Source of the DNA: Psychrobacter fozii
Lineage (GTDB): Bacteria; Pseudomonadota; Gammaproteobacteria; Pseudomonadales; Moraxellaceae
Direction: 5' to 3'
Assembly: GCF_003217155.1 (NCBI RefSeq)
Contig: NZ_QJSU01000010.1
Span: 99,887 to 163,886, forward strand
Length of the DNA stretch: 64,000 nt
Position 1 is the stretch's first letter. Each line of letters opens with the position of its first letter. The notes beneath the pieces were generated by a model that made no database searches, was not told the origin of the DNA, and saw only the letters and a list, made by a program, of their open reading frames with translations. The position numbers and the translations under genes were made by a program. Of the stretch, positions 1 through 9,541 are shown piece after piece.

Positions 1-314
1 GATTTTTGCATACCAAATGCTTCGCCCGAATAAATTCTTCTATAGTCTATATTTATATTTACACTAGCTTTTGCATTCGTTTGATACTTGCCTTCTTTAG
101 ACAACTCAGCAACTAAACACTTACTAAGGTACTGCTCAATATCAGCTTGACTATAAAATACAGGGTTATCATATTTTTGATTTAAATTAACATTAACAGA
201 GTCTAACTTCACCTTCGCGACACTAACGTTGTCTTTAGTTGATAGAGTAGAGGTTGTTGCGCATCCTGATGCCAAACCTGCGATTAAAAGTAGTGGCAAT
301 AATGATTTTTTCAT
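1..314 (-). CDS. Putative lipoprotein, 3' end cut by window edge
   Basis: The reading frame starts with ATG at 314 and stays open to base 1, so only the first 104 or so residues are visible. The N-terminus is a typical lipoprotein signal: MKK, a hydrophobic stretch, then LASGC with Cys18 as the likely lipidated residue. The mature part is polar and predicted soluble, with no domain I recognise. An AGAGA-like Shine-Dalgarno lies just upstream. The product probably sits in a membrane facing the periplasm. It is the last gene of a minus-strand run with the UPF0149 gene upstream, separated by 96 bp. Function unknown; the lipoprotein call rests on the signal alone. Confidence 0.7.
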   Translation of the reverse strand, partial: MKKSLLPLLLIAGLASGCATTSTLSTKDNVSVAKVKLDSVNVNLNQKYDNPVFYSQADIEQYLSKCLVAELSKEGKYQTNAKASVNINIDYRRIYSGEAFGMQK

Positions 315-410
315 ATTTCTCTCTAATTTAACAAGCTAATATTATTATAACAGCGCCTTAAGTAAAGCTAGAACCACTATTAATTAAGATAAAAGATATT
401 TTTTTAACTG

Positions 411-968
411 TTAGTCGTTGGTATGAAACAACAAAAACAGCTCAGTCAAATTGCCTTCAATGCTATTGGCCATTTGCACTAGCTTATCTTCATCTTTACG
501 CATCTCAGCAAGCTCTGGATCTTCGTCATCGATACCGCTCAATACGATCATTGGTAAGGTCAAAACCGCTACGTCTTCTGCAGTTTCTTCATCTTCAAAC
601 CAATCACTGGCTTCATCACCATACATCGCATCGACAAAGCCGATTGACCAAGCAACGATATCTGAGTCATCTGAAAAGTCGACGGCCACTTCTTCATCAC
701 CAGCGTCTTCACCAAATGGTAGCTCGATAGGCGTCTCATTTTTTAACTCAGCGATGATCGAATCACGCCAGCGAGTGATGCCATCGATCACGTTTTCTGG
801 AATCTCACTAGTGTGGCCTTCAAACAATGCATCCATCCAGTTAGGCAATGGACGACCGATGACTGTCGCTGTCAAAAAACCATGCGCAGCGACACTGTCG
901 AGCACGAACTGGCTCTCTTGATTGTCCATATAGTCTAGTAATTCGTCAAAACTTAATTGGTTACTCAT
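411..968 (-). CDS. UPF0149 (YgfB/YecA-like) family protein
   Basis: This 185-residue acidic protein matches the UPF0149 family in length and pattern: an N-terminal helix (FDELLDYMD), then the HGFLTA segment, a central AWSIGFVDAM segment and an acidic C-terminal half. Family members are small all-helical cytoplasmic proteins. YgfB of Pseudomonas aeruginosa modulates a transcriptional regulator of ampDh3, while YecA-type proteins carry an extra SEC-C metal-binding tail. That tail is absent here, so this is the YgfB-like short form. The specific role is unknown. It lies between the lipoprotein gene and a small acidic protein gene, all on the minus strand but with spacers large enough for separate promoters. 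Confidence 0.75.
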   Translation of the reverse strand: MSNQLSFDELLDYMDNQESQFVLDSVAAHGFLTATVIGRPLPNWMDALFEGHTSEIPENVIDGITRWRDSIIAELKNETPIELPFGEDAGDEEVAVDFSDDSDIVAWSIGFVDAMYGDEASDWFEDEETAEDVAVLTLPMIVLSGIDDEDPELAEMRKDEDKLVQMANSIEGNLTELFLLFHTND

Positions 969-1260
969 GGTCTAATTGTCCTTGAAAGGTGGATTGCGAC
1001 AGTCTTAATAAATGCGCAATAAACGTTCAGTTACGTGCAAAATCAGTGATAATTTGAGGATAAAGGTCATTCGAATAAATATTCAAACAACCATTATAAA
1101 GTCAGAATTACTGCATAGATGGGCTGCTGGCAACCATAGAAAAGTAATAAATAAGATATCATCAACCCAATACTATTAGGTAACGAGTCATTATTACGTG
1201 GCTTTAGTCGGCTTAAACGACTGAACTTTCTTATATTGTGTGAGGACTTTATTCTAAAAT

Positions 1261-1497
1261 TTAAAAGTCGTCATCATCCCAGTCATCGCCATCTTCATCG
1301 AAGTTATCGATGTCATCTAAATCGTCTTTTAGCTCTTTAGCCAACCGTTTTTCTTCTAACAAATTATCGATTAGACGACGTTTTTCAAGACTGCTTAAGC
1401 GCGTACGTACACTCGTCTCAGCCTCTTCCACCATCTTTGCATCATCATCATCGATGAAATCATCATCAAAATCGTTGTCAATATCAGCGTCACTCAT
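1261..1497 (-). CDS. Small acidic protein, PA3496-like
   Basis: This 78-residue protein has Asp/Glu-rich ends flanking a basic helical centre (about residues 30-57, containing SSLEKRRLIDNLLEEKRL). The acid-basic-acid layout with a conserved EKRRLIDNLLEEKRL-type helix resembles the PA3496 family of small gammaproteobacterial proteins, for which I know no firm biochemical role. The start is ATG at 1497, with AGGAG placed correctly just upstream. It stands alone, with about 290 bp downstream and 210 bp upstream free of genes. The opposite-strand frame over the same bases is Ser-rich and is only the mirror of the GAT/GAA-rich coding strand. Family assignment is moderate; existence as a gene is likely. 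Confidence 0.6.
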   Translation of the reverse strand: MSDADIDNDFDDDFIDDDDAKMVEEAETSVRTRLSSLEKRRLIDNLLEEKRLAKELKDDLDDIDNFDEDGDDWDDDDF

Positions 1498-1709
1498 GAC
1501 AAACTCCTATCATTTTTGGCAAAGGTATTAAGAATACATTAATATATATATGCCTTATAAAGTCTCTACTGAACGTTGTCAATGCTTTTTATCACTATGG
1601 CCTATTTCGCCTATAATACCAAGGTAATGATGCAGGTAATATAACAGACAATTGTGTACATAAAAACAAAAACAATTGCCGCTAATGAAACATCATTACA
1701 CAGATACTA

Positions 1710-3197
1710 TTAAGTATGTGATTCGTCTTCATTTTCAATCATCAGTACCGAATTTCGGACGTCAGCCAAGCGTTGAATCATTGAATCATTCCCACCATCG
1801 AATACGGCACATTCACGCTCATAAACGGTGGTTGGGCGCATGATACTCTGTACTTGTACATGATGGCTGATTTGCTTGAGTCCAGCATTCGGTAGCAAGA
1901 TCAGCATCTGCTCTTTTTTGCCAACACTGTGCAGCAATTGCGTCATCGCATCGCTTTGTGCATCATCACTGACGCCCGCTTTGGCAGGTAATGCAAAACG
2001 CGACAGCTCGATATGCTTGTCATGGATAATCTTGTTAAGCATTAAATATAGCTTACCAAGCATCACGCCTGCTAACGCCACTTTGGCATGGCTGTTATCA
2101 GCTTTTAATAGCACACTCGCACCGCTGTCATCGAACTTAGGCTCATTTATCATGCTGACACCTAGCAACAATGGCTGTTTGAGTAGCTCAGTCGCTGCTT
2201 GGTTCAATAGCTGAGTGCATAATGCCAAATAAGGCAAGCGCTGGGCAGGTGCAAGACGCTCAAGCATATTGAACTCGTCATGGAATACAATCTGTACTTT
2301 CACGCTGTCAAATGCTCGTGTGGCAGACAATCGCGAGGCGCTGCTAGATCTCTGAGTACTACTGCCGCTCATTTCATCTTGCGTGCTTTCCGCTGCTAGA
2401 TTTTCTACTTGGTCATCTGCCGCACCATCAATAGCCGTACTAGAATGAGCGGTATCGCTCGCCGCACTTTGATTTTGTTGTGTTCTTAAATACTGGTTTA
2501 CTTCACTATTTACATCAAACTTACGAAGGTCAGCTGGCTTATGCTCTGCGCCGTCTTCATCCAAGCTGCTCATTGTTTGAGAGTCATTTTCTTGGAGATC
2601 GTTTGTTTGACGGTCAGCTGAGCGGCGCTCGTGGTTACGGCTGCGCTGATCAATTTGCATATATTGCTCACGATGCAAATCTTGAATATCACGGCTGAGG
2701 GCATTGATTTGCTCTTTGGTAGGACGGGCAAGATAGCCGTAAATCAACCAAAGCAATAAATGCAGTAGCATAGTACCGATGACAAATGGCCATTGCATGG
2801 CGATAATTTCACCTTTGCTAATATCCTTTAATGTCAGTGCCACACTACCAATCACAGCATCGCCGTTGGTAGCAATTTGACGAATCGTATCACCTTGCTG
2901 CATAGGCGCATTGCCAACTGGCACCAAGATATCGTCGTTATTGTCTGTAATCAAGATCTTCGTCACGTCTTGCTCGCTGGTATAGCGATTGGCAATCACG
3001 CTTAGACTGACACGGTCTTTATTCTCTAAAGACAACCTTGCCTCATCAATCAGCTGAGCAACCATCTGCTCGCCTTTTAACGCACGACTGTTGCTCAACT
3101 GTTGATCAGTACTAATGACCAACAATAGAGTCTGCAAACAAAAACTAACCAGAAGAATAATGGCAAACAACCCTTGCCGCGGCGCTAAATACGTCAT
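1710..3197 (-). CDS. Smp/AhpA (YtjB)-like membrane protein, enlarged
   Basis: This 495-residue inner-membrane protein has helices at about residues 10-30 and 135-156. They enclose a periplasmic segment of about 100 residues with a PAS/Cache-like look (VTKILITDNNDDI). After the second helix come a charged coil, a low-complexity Ser/Asp/Gln-rich stretch (about 185-300) and a globular C-terminal domain (about 300-495). Topology and position, divergent from serB, match Smp/YtjB (AhpA family), which in Enterobacteria is also divergent from serB but only about 210 residues long. The extra C-terminal domain is unusual and I do not recognise it. The homology to Smp is inferred from synteny plus topology. 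Confidence 0.5.
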   Translation of the reverse strand: MTYLAPRQGLFAIILLVSFCLQTLLLVISTDQQLSNSRALKGEQMVAQLIDEARLSLENKDRVSLSVIANRYTSEQDVTKILITDNNDDILVPVGNAPMQQGDTIRQIATNGDAVIGSVALTLKDISKGEIIAMQWPFVIGTMLLHLLLWLIYGYLARPTKEQINALSRDIQDLHREQYMQIDQRSRNHERRSADRQTNDLQENDSQTMSSLDEDGAEHKPADLRKFDVNSEVNQYLRTQQNQSAASDTAHSSTAIDGAADDQVENLAAESTQDEMSGSSTQRSSSASRLSATRAFDSVKVQIVFHDEFNMLERLAPAQRLPYLALCTQLLNQAATELLKQPLLLGVSMINEPKFDDSGASVLLKADNSHAKVALAGVMLGKLYLMLNKIIHDKHIELSRFALPAKAGVSDDAQSDAMTQLLHSVGKKEQMLILLPNAGLKQISHHVQVQSIMRPTTVYERECAVFDGGNDSMIQRLADVRNSVLMIENEDESHT

Positions 3198-3714
3198 GAT
3201 ATGTTAAACTTTTTTGGATAAAAGAAATTAAAAAACAAGGCTATTGCTCATTTTTTGGCTATTTTAAAAAACGGTAATGCAGGCATCTTTTTGTAACGCG
3301 TGTCTTTATAACGTATATCTGGGTAAACCATCACTTATAGTCGATTCAATTAAAAAGTAGTACAAGGCAACCGAGTGTAGATGTATATGTGATACTTCAA
3401 GCGAGGTTAACGCTGTCATACTTTTATAGTGGAAGGACTATAGGATAAACGACCGCATAGTAGACTTGTTATGACTGAACACATTATCATAAATACAGCT
3501 CGCTTATCCTATCTACTATATCACCATAATAAACCTTATAGCGTTAGCAGCTTTATAAATTTATCATAATAATAACATTCAATTTCAAACGCTTTTCTGT
3601 CTGGTACAGCCCTTTTTAGTTAACCGTGATACTTTGCATGTCATCTATAGGCGCTGCCGAGGAAAGCTGCTATTATTCCCAATCTTATACGAGCATACAA
3701 GGGACAATTAAGCC
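3198..3714. other. Divergent intergenic region, Smp-like / serB
   Basis: This 517-bp A+T-rich gap lies between two divergent start codons and must hold both promoters. No convincing -35/-10 pair, long inverted repeat or small gene was seen. A weak ribosome-binding site (AGGGA) precedes serB. Confidence 0.6.
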
Positions 3715-4905
3715 ATGCCAAACAATACATCTTATTCGTTACCAAAAGACAGCAAAGCATGGCAACAAGCCGTTGACTCTATTGCCTCGCTCCTACCTGA
3801 TGGTACTGATCTACAGGATTTTGACGCGCTACAGTCCCTACCCGTTTTTGCACTAATTGTGGTGCTACCGACCAAAGTATCAACCCTTGATATTCATCAA
3901 TATGTGCAGTCATGGGTCGATGAGCAGCCGAACTGGCATTTGGTCACTGTCGCTGAAGATACTGATGCAAGTTTTGTGAATATCACTGTCTCTGATACAG
4001 AACCAACAGACGGAAATGCACAGCGCCTTCCTTTTACACAGGCACAAGTATTTCGCTATCTACTGGTACCAGTCACCGATACGCTCATGCATCCCGCCAA
4101 AAAAACCGCTGCCGCTCATATCATCGATGAGCAGCTGACCAGACGCTTGCGTCATGATTTGGCTGAAGCGTATAAGAGTACGAGCAGTGCTGACAGTACG
4201 GATAATTTGAATGTCGTTGATTGCCATATCTTATCTGTTGGTCATATGCTACGTACCCACAAGCTTGCCTGCTTCGATATGGACTCCACCTTAATCGAGC
4301 AAGAAGTCATCGTTGAGCTGGCCAAAACAGCAGGTATCGGTGAAGAAGTTGCCGCCATCACTGAATCGGCGATGCGCGGTGAGATCGATTTTGACGAATC
4401 TTTTGCCAAACGTGTGGCACTATTAAAAGACATTCCAATTGACGTACTGGATGATATTTGTAGCCGCTTAACCTTATCGGTAGGCGCACGCACCACGATC
4501 AGTGCGCTCAAAGCATTGGGTTATCACACCGTACTAGTATCAGGCGGCTTTACCTATTTTGCCCGCTATATCGCAGAGCAGTTGGGTATTGACGAAGTTC
4601 ATGCCAACTTTTTAGATATTGACGAAGGCATGGTGACAGGTCACGTGCAATTACCCATCGTCAATGGTGCCAAAAAAGCCGCCATCGTCGAACATACGGC
4701 AGAGCGCTTAGGCATCGATATGTCACAAGTGGTCTGTATTGGTGACGGTGCTAACGATTTGCCGATGATGGCCATCGCCGATCTAGGCATCGCTTATCAT
4801 GCAAAACCTATCGTCCAAGCACGGGCTGATGCGGCGGTTAACGTGACTGGTCTTGAAGGCACGCTTTATGCACTTGGCTATCCAGCGCTTGCTCCTACCA
4901 AATAA
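3715..4905 (+). CDS. serB: Phosphoserine phosphatase SerB
   Basis: SerB hydrolyses O-phosphoserine to serine, the last step of serine synthesis, in the cytoplasm. The 396-residue protein has the complete HAD set: motif I DMDSTLIE with nucleophile Asp188 and Asp190, motif II VSGGFTYF, and motif IV GDGANDLPM. The cap segment EVIVELAKTAGIGEEV is typical of SerB. The N-terminal 180 residues form a regulatory region of ACT-like character and are longer than in E. coli SerB (322 residues total). The start at 3715 is the first ATG in frame, with AGGGA upstream. The neighbour on the other strand is the Smp-like gene, as in Enterobacteria. Confidence is high. Confidence 0.95.
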   Translation: MPNNTSYSLPKDSKAWQQAVDSIASLLPDGTDLQDFDALQSLPVFALIVVLPTKVSTLDIHQYVQSWVDEQPNWHLVTVAEDTDASFVNITVSDTEPTDGNAQRLPFTQAQVFRYLLVPVTDTLMHPAKKTAAAHIIDEQLTRRLRHDLAEAYKSTSSADSTDNLNVVDCHILSVGHMLRTHKLACFDMDSTLIEQEVIVELAKTAGIGEEVAAITESAMRGEIDFDESFAKRVALLKDIPIDVLDDICSRLTLSVGARTTISALKALGYHTVLVSGGFTYFARYIAEQLGIDEVHANFLDIDEGMVTGHVQLPIVNGAKKAAIVEHTAERLGIDMSQVVCIGDGANDLPMMAIADLGIAYHAKPIVQARADAAVNVTGLEGTLYALGYPALAPTK

Positions 4906-5136
4906 TGTCTAAAAACTAGAAACACTGTAAAAAGCTAGGTTAATGTCTTTGTCATTGATCTGGCTTTTATACTTCTAGCTTCTATGTTTTATTGATGAAA
5001 AAATCTAGCGATGCTGCTACTTTGATAGAACTACTGTTAACATTGCTGCCTGAGCATGATTTCAGTCTAACTAAACTTTAATCTAACCATTACCACTCAC
5101 CTTCCACGCTCATTTTAAATCAATCAAGGACTGTCC

Positions 5137-6126
5137 ATGACGGCACCCCAATCCCCTAAACCAAGCGAGTCGTCAGCACCGCAACCATTAGATACCAGTG
5201 TTACTAATACTGACAACCCAAAACAGCTGTTAGGCGTTTATATCAAAGGAATGGCGATGGGTGCAGCCGATATCGTACCTGGCGTCTCTGGCGGTACTAT
5301 TGCGCTGATTGCTGGTATTTATGAGCGATTGATTAATGCGCTTGGCAGTATTGGCCCCAAGCTCTGGCAGACATTCCGAAAAGAAGGTGGCATCAAGGGT
5401 TTGCTTGCGGTATGGCGACAAGTTGATGCAACATTTTTATTATTCCTGTTATTAGGTATCGCCACCAGTTTTGCCACCTTGGCGGGCATGATTAAGTACT
5501 TGCTAGACAATCAACCACTGCTGATTTGGTCGTTCTTCTTTGGATTGGTCGTTGCAACCATATTTATATTATTAACTGAAATTAAGCGTTGGAACATAGG
5601 GCGTATTGTCTTATTTGGCATCGGTCTCGTCAGTGCCGTGGTTATCAGTAGTTTGCCATTACTCACCACCACGCCAAGCTTGCCTTATCTATTTTTTGCA
5701 GGGGCAATCGCGATTTGTGCCATGATATTACCGGGCATATCAGGCTCCTTTATCCTATTATTATTGGGCGCTTATGACACAGTATTAGAAGCCGTGCATA
5801 CCCTTAATTTCACGGTTATTTTTACGCTTATGGCTGGTATGCTCACTGGACTTTTACTGTTTACCCACGCACTGAAATGGCTATTGGCTCGCTACTATCA
5901 AGCAACGCTAGCATTGCTCACCGGCTTTATCGCTGGCTCTTTGATGAAGATATGGCCGTGGAAAGTAGATATCTTGAACACCTTAGATAACGAAGCAATA
6001 AACAACGTCATGCCATGGCACTACCCTACTGGTCCACACTGGCTCAGCACACTAGGGTTGATGTTATTAGGTGCTGTGTTAGTGTCGTTATTATCGTGGT
6101 GGGGCAAGCGTAATAACCATCATTAA
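5137..6126 (+). CDS. DUF368 family polyprenyl-phosphate transporter (PopT-like)
   Basis: This 329-residue polytopic membrane protein has the two DUF368 signature repeats: ADIVPGVSGGTIALIAGIYE near the first helix and MILPGISGSFILLLLGAYD in the second half. DUF368 proteins (PopT) were shown to act as undecaprenyl-phosphate translocases that return the lipid carrier to the cytoplasmic face for peptidoglycan and other envelope synthesis. Roughly eight to nine hydrophobic segments are visible, and the first 35 residues are a polar cytoplasmic tail. Start ATG at 5137 is preceded by AAGGA. It follows serB by 231 bp with no strong terminator between. Function is inferred from family only. Confidence 0.85.
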   Translation: MTAPQSPKPSESSAPQPLDTSVTNTDNPKQLLGVYIKGMAMGAADIVPGVSGGTIALIAGIYERLINALGSIGPKLWQTFRKEGGIKGLLAVWRQVDATFLLFLLLGIATSFATLAGMIKYLLDNQPLLIWSFFFGLVVATIFILLTEIKRWNIGRIVLFGIGLVSAVVISSLPLLTTTPSLPYLFFAGAIAICAMILPGISGSFILLLLGAYDTVLEAVHTLNFTVIFTLMAGMLTGLLLFTHALKWLLARYYQATLALLTGFIAGSLMKIWPWKVDILNTLDNEAINNVMPWHYPTGPHWLSTLGLMLLGAVLVSLLSWWGKRNNHH

Positions 6127-6178
6127 TAACAACGTTTAGTCGCTATTAATTAAAAAACCTCTTATTTCCCTCTCAAAA

Positions 6179-6203
6179 TAAGCGCCTACCCTTACGGCGC
6201 TTA
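6179..6203. other. Short perfect hairpin
   Basis: Arms TAAGCGCC and GGCGCTTA (8 bp) flank a 9-nt loop. It lies 53 bp downstream of the DUF368 gene. A T-rich tail exists only when read on the minus strand, so it is a poor terminator for the plus-strand gene; it might still protect or process the 3' end. Confidence 0.4.
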
Positions 6204-6352
6204 CTCTCAAAATCTGCAATAGAAAATCATCAAAATACGCTAAAAAACCAAACGTCATCGGTTGTCGCAAACTCGCCTTTACCCTCTTTAGCTTTGCCTC
6301 GCAAACTTTCATAATGGTCTCATTGGAATTCACCTTATGAATAGCGAGATGA

Positions 6353-6754
6353 ATGATGTTACTAACTATATTTTCTTTTATCGACATAGCGGCATGGAGC
6401 AATGCGGCTTTACTTGGTTACGGCTTATTGGCAGTGATAATAGCGGCACTCGCCTTCTCGTCACAGCGCTGGTTACTACTGTATTTGTTCGGTGGTATGG
6501 CATATTGGCTAGGCGTAGAAGTCATTCACAGCATACTATCAAGTTGGCTGATGCTGTCAGAATTATCAGACTGGCACAGCTATATCATCGCCATGGGTAT
6601 CAGCTGGCTGCCTTTAGCGGCTTGGGTCTTGTATCGGGCGCTACGTTATGAGGATGTCAGTCAATCGGTTCAGCTACAACGTGAGTTAGAGGCAGCACGC
6701 TATATCGAACATACGCCTGTCTACGATGATGACTATAAACCGCGCTTTCACTAA
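6353..6754 (+). CDS. Small membrane protein of unknown function
   Basis: This 133-residue protein has about four hydrophobic segments (about residues 4-35, 38-65 and 75-95) followed by a polar, acidic C-terminal tail with YDDDYKPRFH. I do not recognise the family. Two adjacent ATG codons start the frame at 6353, with a weak GAG upstream. An overlapping frame beginning at 6337 lacks this hydrophobic periodicity and is judged a shadow. The gene lies on the same strand as its neighbours, 226 bp after the DUF368 gene and 180 bp before the SCP2-like gene, so it may be independently transcribed. The hydrophobic pattern supports coding, but function is open. Confidence 0.6.
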   Translation: MMLLTIFSFIDIAAWSNAALLGYGLLAVIIAALAFSSQRWLLLYLFGGMAYWLGVEVIHSILSSWLMLSELSDWHSYIIAMGISWLPLAAWVLYRALRYEDVSQSVQLQRELEAARYIEHTPVYDDDYKPRFH

Positions 6755-6933
6755 TGCAGTCAATCCTGTAGCAACTATGCTGACGTCATCGAATGTTACA
6801 AGATACTTAACGCTCTCTACGTAACTCCTAAAGAATAACAACCTATCCATCGTTTATAATGTAATTATATATTTGTCGCAAAAATTGTTATAAAGTACGC
6901 ATTATTTTGCGTCTCATTTTTAGGAGTTCGATT

Positions 6934-7440
6934 ATGTTTACTATTCCTGTTCTAGATATTAAGTCTGATCCTTTAGACGTGTTATTGGCTGTGATCGGTT
7001 ACCGTTTATCTATGTTAGCTGATAGCGACGATGAAGCTGTTCAAAAGCTATTCGCTGATCGTAATGTTACGATTGAGCTTGCCAGTACCGAAGCGGATAT
7101 CGCTCGTTATTTTGTCTTTGATAATGGGAGCTTCAACCAGTATAGTGGTCATGCAAAAGCAGCAGACCTGACTATCAACTTTAAAGATTCTATGACTGGT
7201 GTTAAGCTATTGACCAAAGGTAATCTTCCAGCCTTTATGACAGCGGTTCAAGAAGGAAATTTAAGCATCGAGGGTGATTATAGCCTTATGATGTGGTTTA
7301 ATAAGCTTGCCAAGCATATCGTTCCAGCAGTGCCAGAAGAGTGCAAACCTTATCTGGACAAAGCCAAGCCTTATGCTTATAAAGCACAAAACTTTGCAAA
7401 CCATTGGATTGGTGTTGCCAAGCACAAACTGGGAAAATAA
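6934..7440 (+). CDS. SCP2 sterol-binding-domain-like protein
   Basis: This 168-residue cytoplasmic protein has the fold pattern of the SCP2 sterol-carrier domain: DLTINFKDSMTGVKLLTKGNL, a short loop, then EGNLSIEGDYSLMMWFNKL, which resembles the lipid-binding strand-helix region of SCP2 and of the UbiJ N-terminal domain. Bacterial members bind hydrophobic ligands; UbiJ assists ubiquinone synthesis. Start ATG 6934 is chosen because TAGGAG lies 7 nt upstream. The longer frame to 6907 would use a TTG without a ribosome-binding site. It is flanked by the small membrane protein and bioB. The ligand cannot be deduced, and ubiE/ubiB are not adjacent, so a ubiquinone role is only a possibility. Confidence 0.65.
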   Translation: MFTIPVLDIKSDPLDVLLAVIGYRLSMLADSDDEAVQKLFADRNVTIELASTEADIARYFVFDNGSFNQYSGHAKAADLTINFKDSMTGVKLLTKGNLPAFMTAVQEGNLSIEGDYSLMMWFNKLAKHIVPAVPEECKPYLDKAKPYAYKAQNFANHWIGVAKHKLGK

Positions 7441-7649
7441 CCAGATACAAATAATTAGAACGTTAAATAGCAAACTGATCAGCAAATAGTTACTATTGAC
7501 CTACTTTATTGTATTCAATATAAATACTATTTAGCAGCACTCTGATTTTCTAAAAAGGTTACGGTATACTATATCGCAGCCTTTTTTATTATTTTAAAAA
7601 CACAAAAACATTTAGATGTACCCAATACCGTTATAAAAGGATTTATCTC

Positions 7650-8801
7650 ATGGCAGGATTACTTAACATCTCAGAACCCAATGCCGATAGCCACACTGAG
7701 ACACTCAATCATCAAAACAGTAGCGATGATTTTTTGGCCAGTTTAGCCGCCGATGCCAACCAACCAACGCCACATAAGCATAGCCGCGAAGAAATCGCCG
7801 CACTGTTTGATTTGCCTTTGATGGATTTGTTGTTGCAAGCACAAACGATACATCGGGCGAACTTTACTGCCAATGAAGTACAAATCAGCACCTTGCTCTC
7901 TATCAAAACAGGTAACTGCCCTGAAGATTGCGGCTACTGCTCACAATCAGGTCATCATCGCGATACCACAAAACTACAAGCAGAGAAACGCATAGAAGTG
8001 GACAAAGTCATTGCTGCTGCTAAACGTGCCAAAAATAGTGGCTCATCACGCTTCTGTATGGGTGCGGCATGGAAACATCCAAGTGCAAAAGACATGCCTT
8101 ACGTGGTTGAGTTAGTTAAAGAAGTAAAAGCGCTAGGGCTTGAGACCTGTATGACGCTTGGTATGTTAGATACCAATCAAGCAACGCAATTAGCAGATGC
8201 CGGATTAGACTATTACAATCATAATCTAGATACCTCACGCAGCTATTATGAGCAAGTCGTCAGCACGCGCAGCTATGACGAGCGATTAAATACCATAGAC
8301 AATGTACGCAACTCAGGCATCAATGTCTGTAGCGGTAATATCGTTGGTATGGGCGAGAGCCGTGATGACCGTATCGATTGGGTACATGAACTGCTAAAAA
8401 TGCCAAAAGCGCCAGAATCGATCCCAGTCAACTTGCTCGTGCCTATCGCCGGCACCCCTATCGGTGACAAAGTGCTTGCCGAAGGTCAGCTGTCTGTACT
8501 TGAGTGGATTCGTACCATTGCCGTGGCGCGTATTTGCTGCCCGACCAGCTATGTGCGTCTATCTGCTGGCCGCGAAAGCCTCTCTGACTCTGAACAAGCC
8601 TTGGCCTTTATGGCAGGTGCCAACTCGTTCTTCTATGGCGATAAACTGCTAACGACTGGGAATGCCAGTCAATCAGGCGATGACAGACTCATGCGTGAAC
8701 TTGGCCTAACAAAGCAGTTTGCCGCGCCAAGAGCACCTAAAGTATTGCCTGTAATGGACGCGATGAACGGTCATCAAACACAAGTCGTATTGGCTGACTA
8801 G
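7650..8801 (+). CDS. bioB: Biotin synthase BioB
   Basis: BioB is the radical-SAM enzyme that inserts sulfur into dethiobiotin, the final step of biotin synthesis. The 383-residue protein contains the radical-SAM cluster motif [14 protein letters not shown] with Cys90, Cys94 and Cys97, the downstream CMGAAW segment, the YYNHNLDTS motif and the Cys and Arg ligands of the auxiliary 2Fe-2S cluster ([12 protein letters not shown] and RLSAGRE). The first 40 or so residues are a polar extension compared with E. coli BioB (346 residues). AAAGGA precedes the ATG at 7650. No bioA, F, C or D gene is nearby, so biotin genes are scattered. I saw no clear BirA-type operator upstream. Confidence 0.96.
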   Translation: MAGLLNISEPNADSHTETLNHQNSSDDFLASLAADANQPTPHKHSREEIAALFDLPLMDLLLQAQTIHRANFTANEVQISTLLSIKTGNCPEDCGYCSQSGHHRDTTKLQAEKRIEVDKVIAAAKRAKNSGSSRFCMGAAWKHPSAKDMPYVVELVKEVKALGLETCMTLGMLDTNQATQLADAGLDYYNHNLDTSRSYYEQVVSTRSYDERLNTIDNVRNSGINVCSGNIVGMGESRDDRIDWVHELLKMPKAPESIPVNLLVPIAGTPIGDKVLAEGQLSVLEWIRTIAVARICCPTSYVRLSAGRESLSDSEQALAFMAGANSFFYGDKLLTTGNASQSGDDRLMRELGLTKQFAAPRAPKVLPVMDAMNGHQTQVVLAD

Positions 8802-8947
8802 TTTGACGGTGTGCAGTTAGTGTTCATCAATAATCTGCATTGCACTTGCGTTTGGGCTGTGTCATCCATTAGCCCTTATAACAAGCATATGAAAATAAGC
8901 CCAGGGTATGTCCTCATTCCAAATGGCTGATAACAAGAGATTAAGTA

Positions 8948-9382
8948 ATGGCAGATTATTTTAACTGGATTAAAGCGGCGCACATCATCTCGATGGTTTG
9001 TTGGTTTGCGGCAATTTTCTACTTACCACGCCTATTTGTCTATCATGCGATGAGTGATGACACTATCAGCCAAGAACGCTTTACCATTATGGAGCGTAAG
9101 CTGTATCGTGGCATTATGACGCCATCGATGATAGCGACATGGGTCTTTGGTCTGTGGATGTTAGGTCTGGGTTGGGATGTGTATAAAACTCAAGGTTGGC
9201 TGTACGTTAAGCTCTTACTAGTGGTATTACTATCTGGCTATCATGGTGCATGCGGGCTATATCGCAAAAAACTGATTGATAATCCACACTATAAAACACA
9301 TAAGTTTTGGCGCTGGTTTAATGAAATACCAGTGTTTGCGTTGATATTTATCGTCATTTTAGTCGTGGTAAAACCTTTCTGA
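8948..9382 (+). CDS. hemJ: Protoporphyrinogen IX oxidase HemJ
   Basis: HemJ (UPF0093) oxidises protoporphyrinogen IX to protoporphyrin IX in the inner membrane, the penultimate step of haem synthesis. The 144-residue protein has four hydrophobic helices, with His12 in the WIKAAHIISMVCWFA segment and the PRLFVYH motif that follows. A later HKFWRWFNEIP segment is also typical. Length and motifs match the family. It lies 146 bp downstream of bioB and is followed by a strong terminator, so it probably ends the transcript. Other hem genes are not in the window. Confidence 0.9.
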   Translation: MADYFNWIKAAHIISMVCWFAAIFYLPRLFVYHAMSDDTISQERFTIMERKLYRGIMTPSMIATWVFGLWMLGLGWDVYKTQGWLYVKLLLVVLLSGYHGACGLYRKKLIDNPHYKTHKFWRWFNEIPVFALIFIVILVVVKPF

Positions 9383-9424
9383 AATTAGCACCGACACTAG
9401 CAGAATCATTGATACCCACAAACT

Positions 9425-9464
9425 AAAAGCGTCCGCCACTTTATCAGTGACGGACGCTTTTTTT
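9425..9464. terminator. Bidirectional rho-independent terminator
   Basis: Arms AAAAGCGTCCG and CGGACGCTTTT, extended by CAC/GTG, with a run of T at both ends. It lies between hemJ (plus) and the secreted hydrolase-like gene (minus) and can stop both. Confidence 0.85.
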
Positions 9465-9541
9465 GACCTATTATCTCTAGTAGCTTGAACAACTCTGAAA
9501 CCGCTGACCCTATTTCTGAAGTTGGTATCAAACGTTAAATA

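Noticed and set aside
451..921. Ser-rich open frame on the plus strand over the UPF0149 gene
   Set aside because: It is the mirror of an Asp/Glu-rich coding strand; low-complexity Ser runs and no ribosome-binding site.
6136..6402. 88-residue minus-strand frame between the DUF368 and small membrane protein genes
   Set aside because: Overlaps a better plus-strand gene, contains the hairpin at 6179-6203 and shows no domain or signal.
6337..6651. Alternative plus-strand frame over the small membrane protein gene
   Set aside because: It has a possible ribosome-binding site, but the product lacks a regular hydrophobic pattern and the other frame is longer and more protein-like.
7441..7649. BirA or BioQ operator upstream of bioB
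   Set aside because: No convincing dyad matching either consensus was found.
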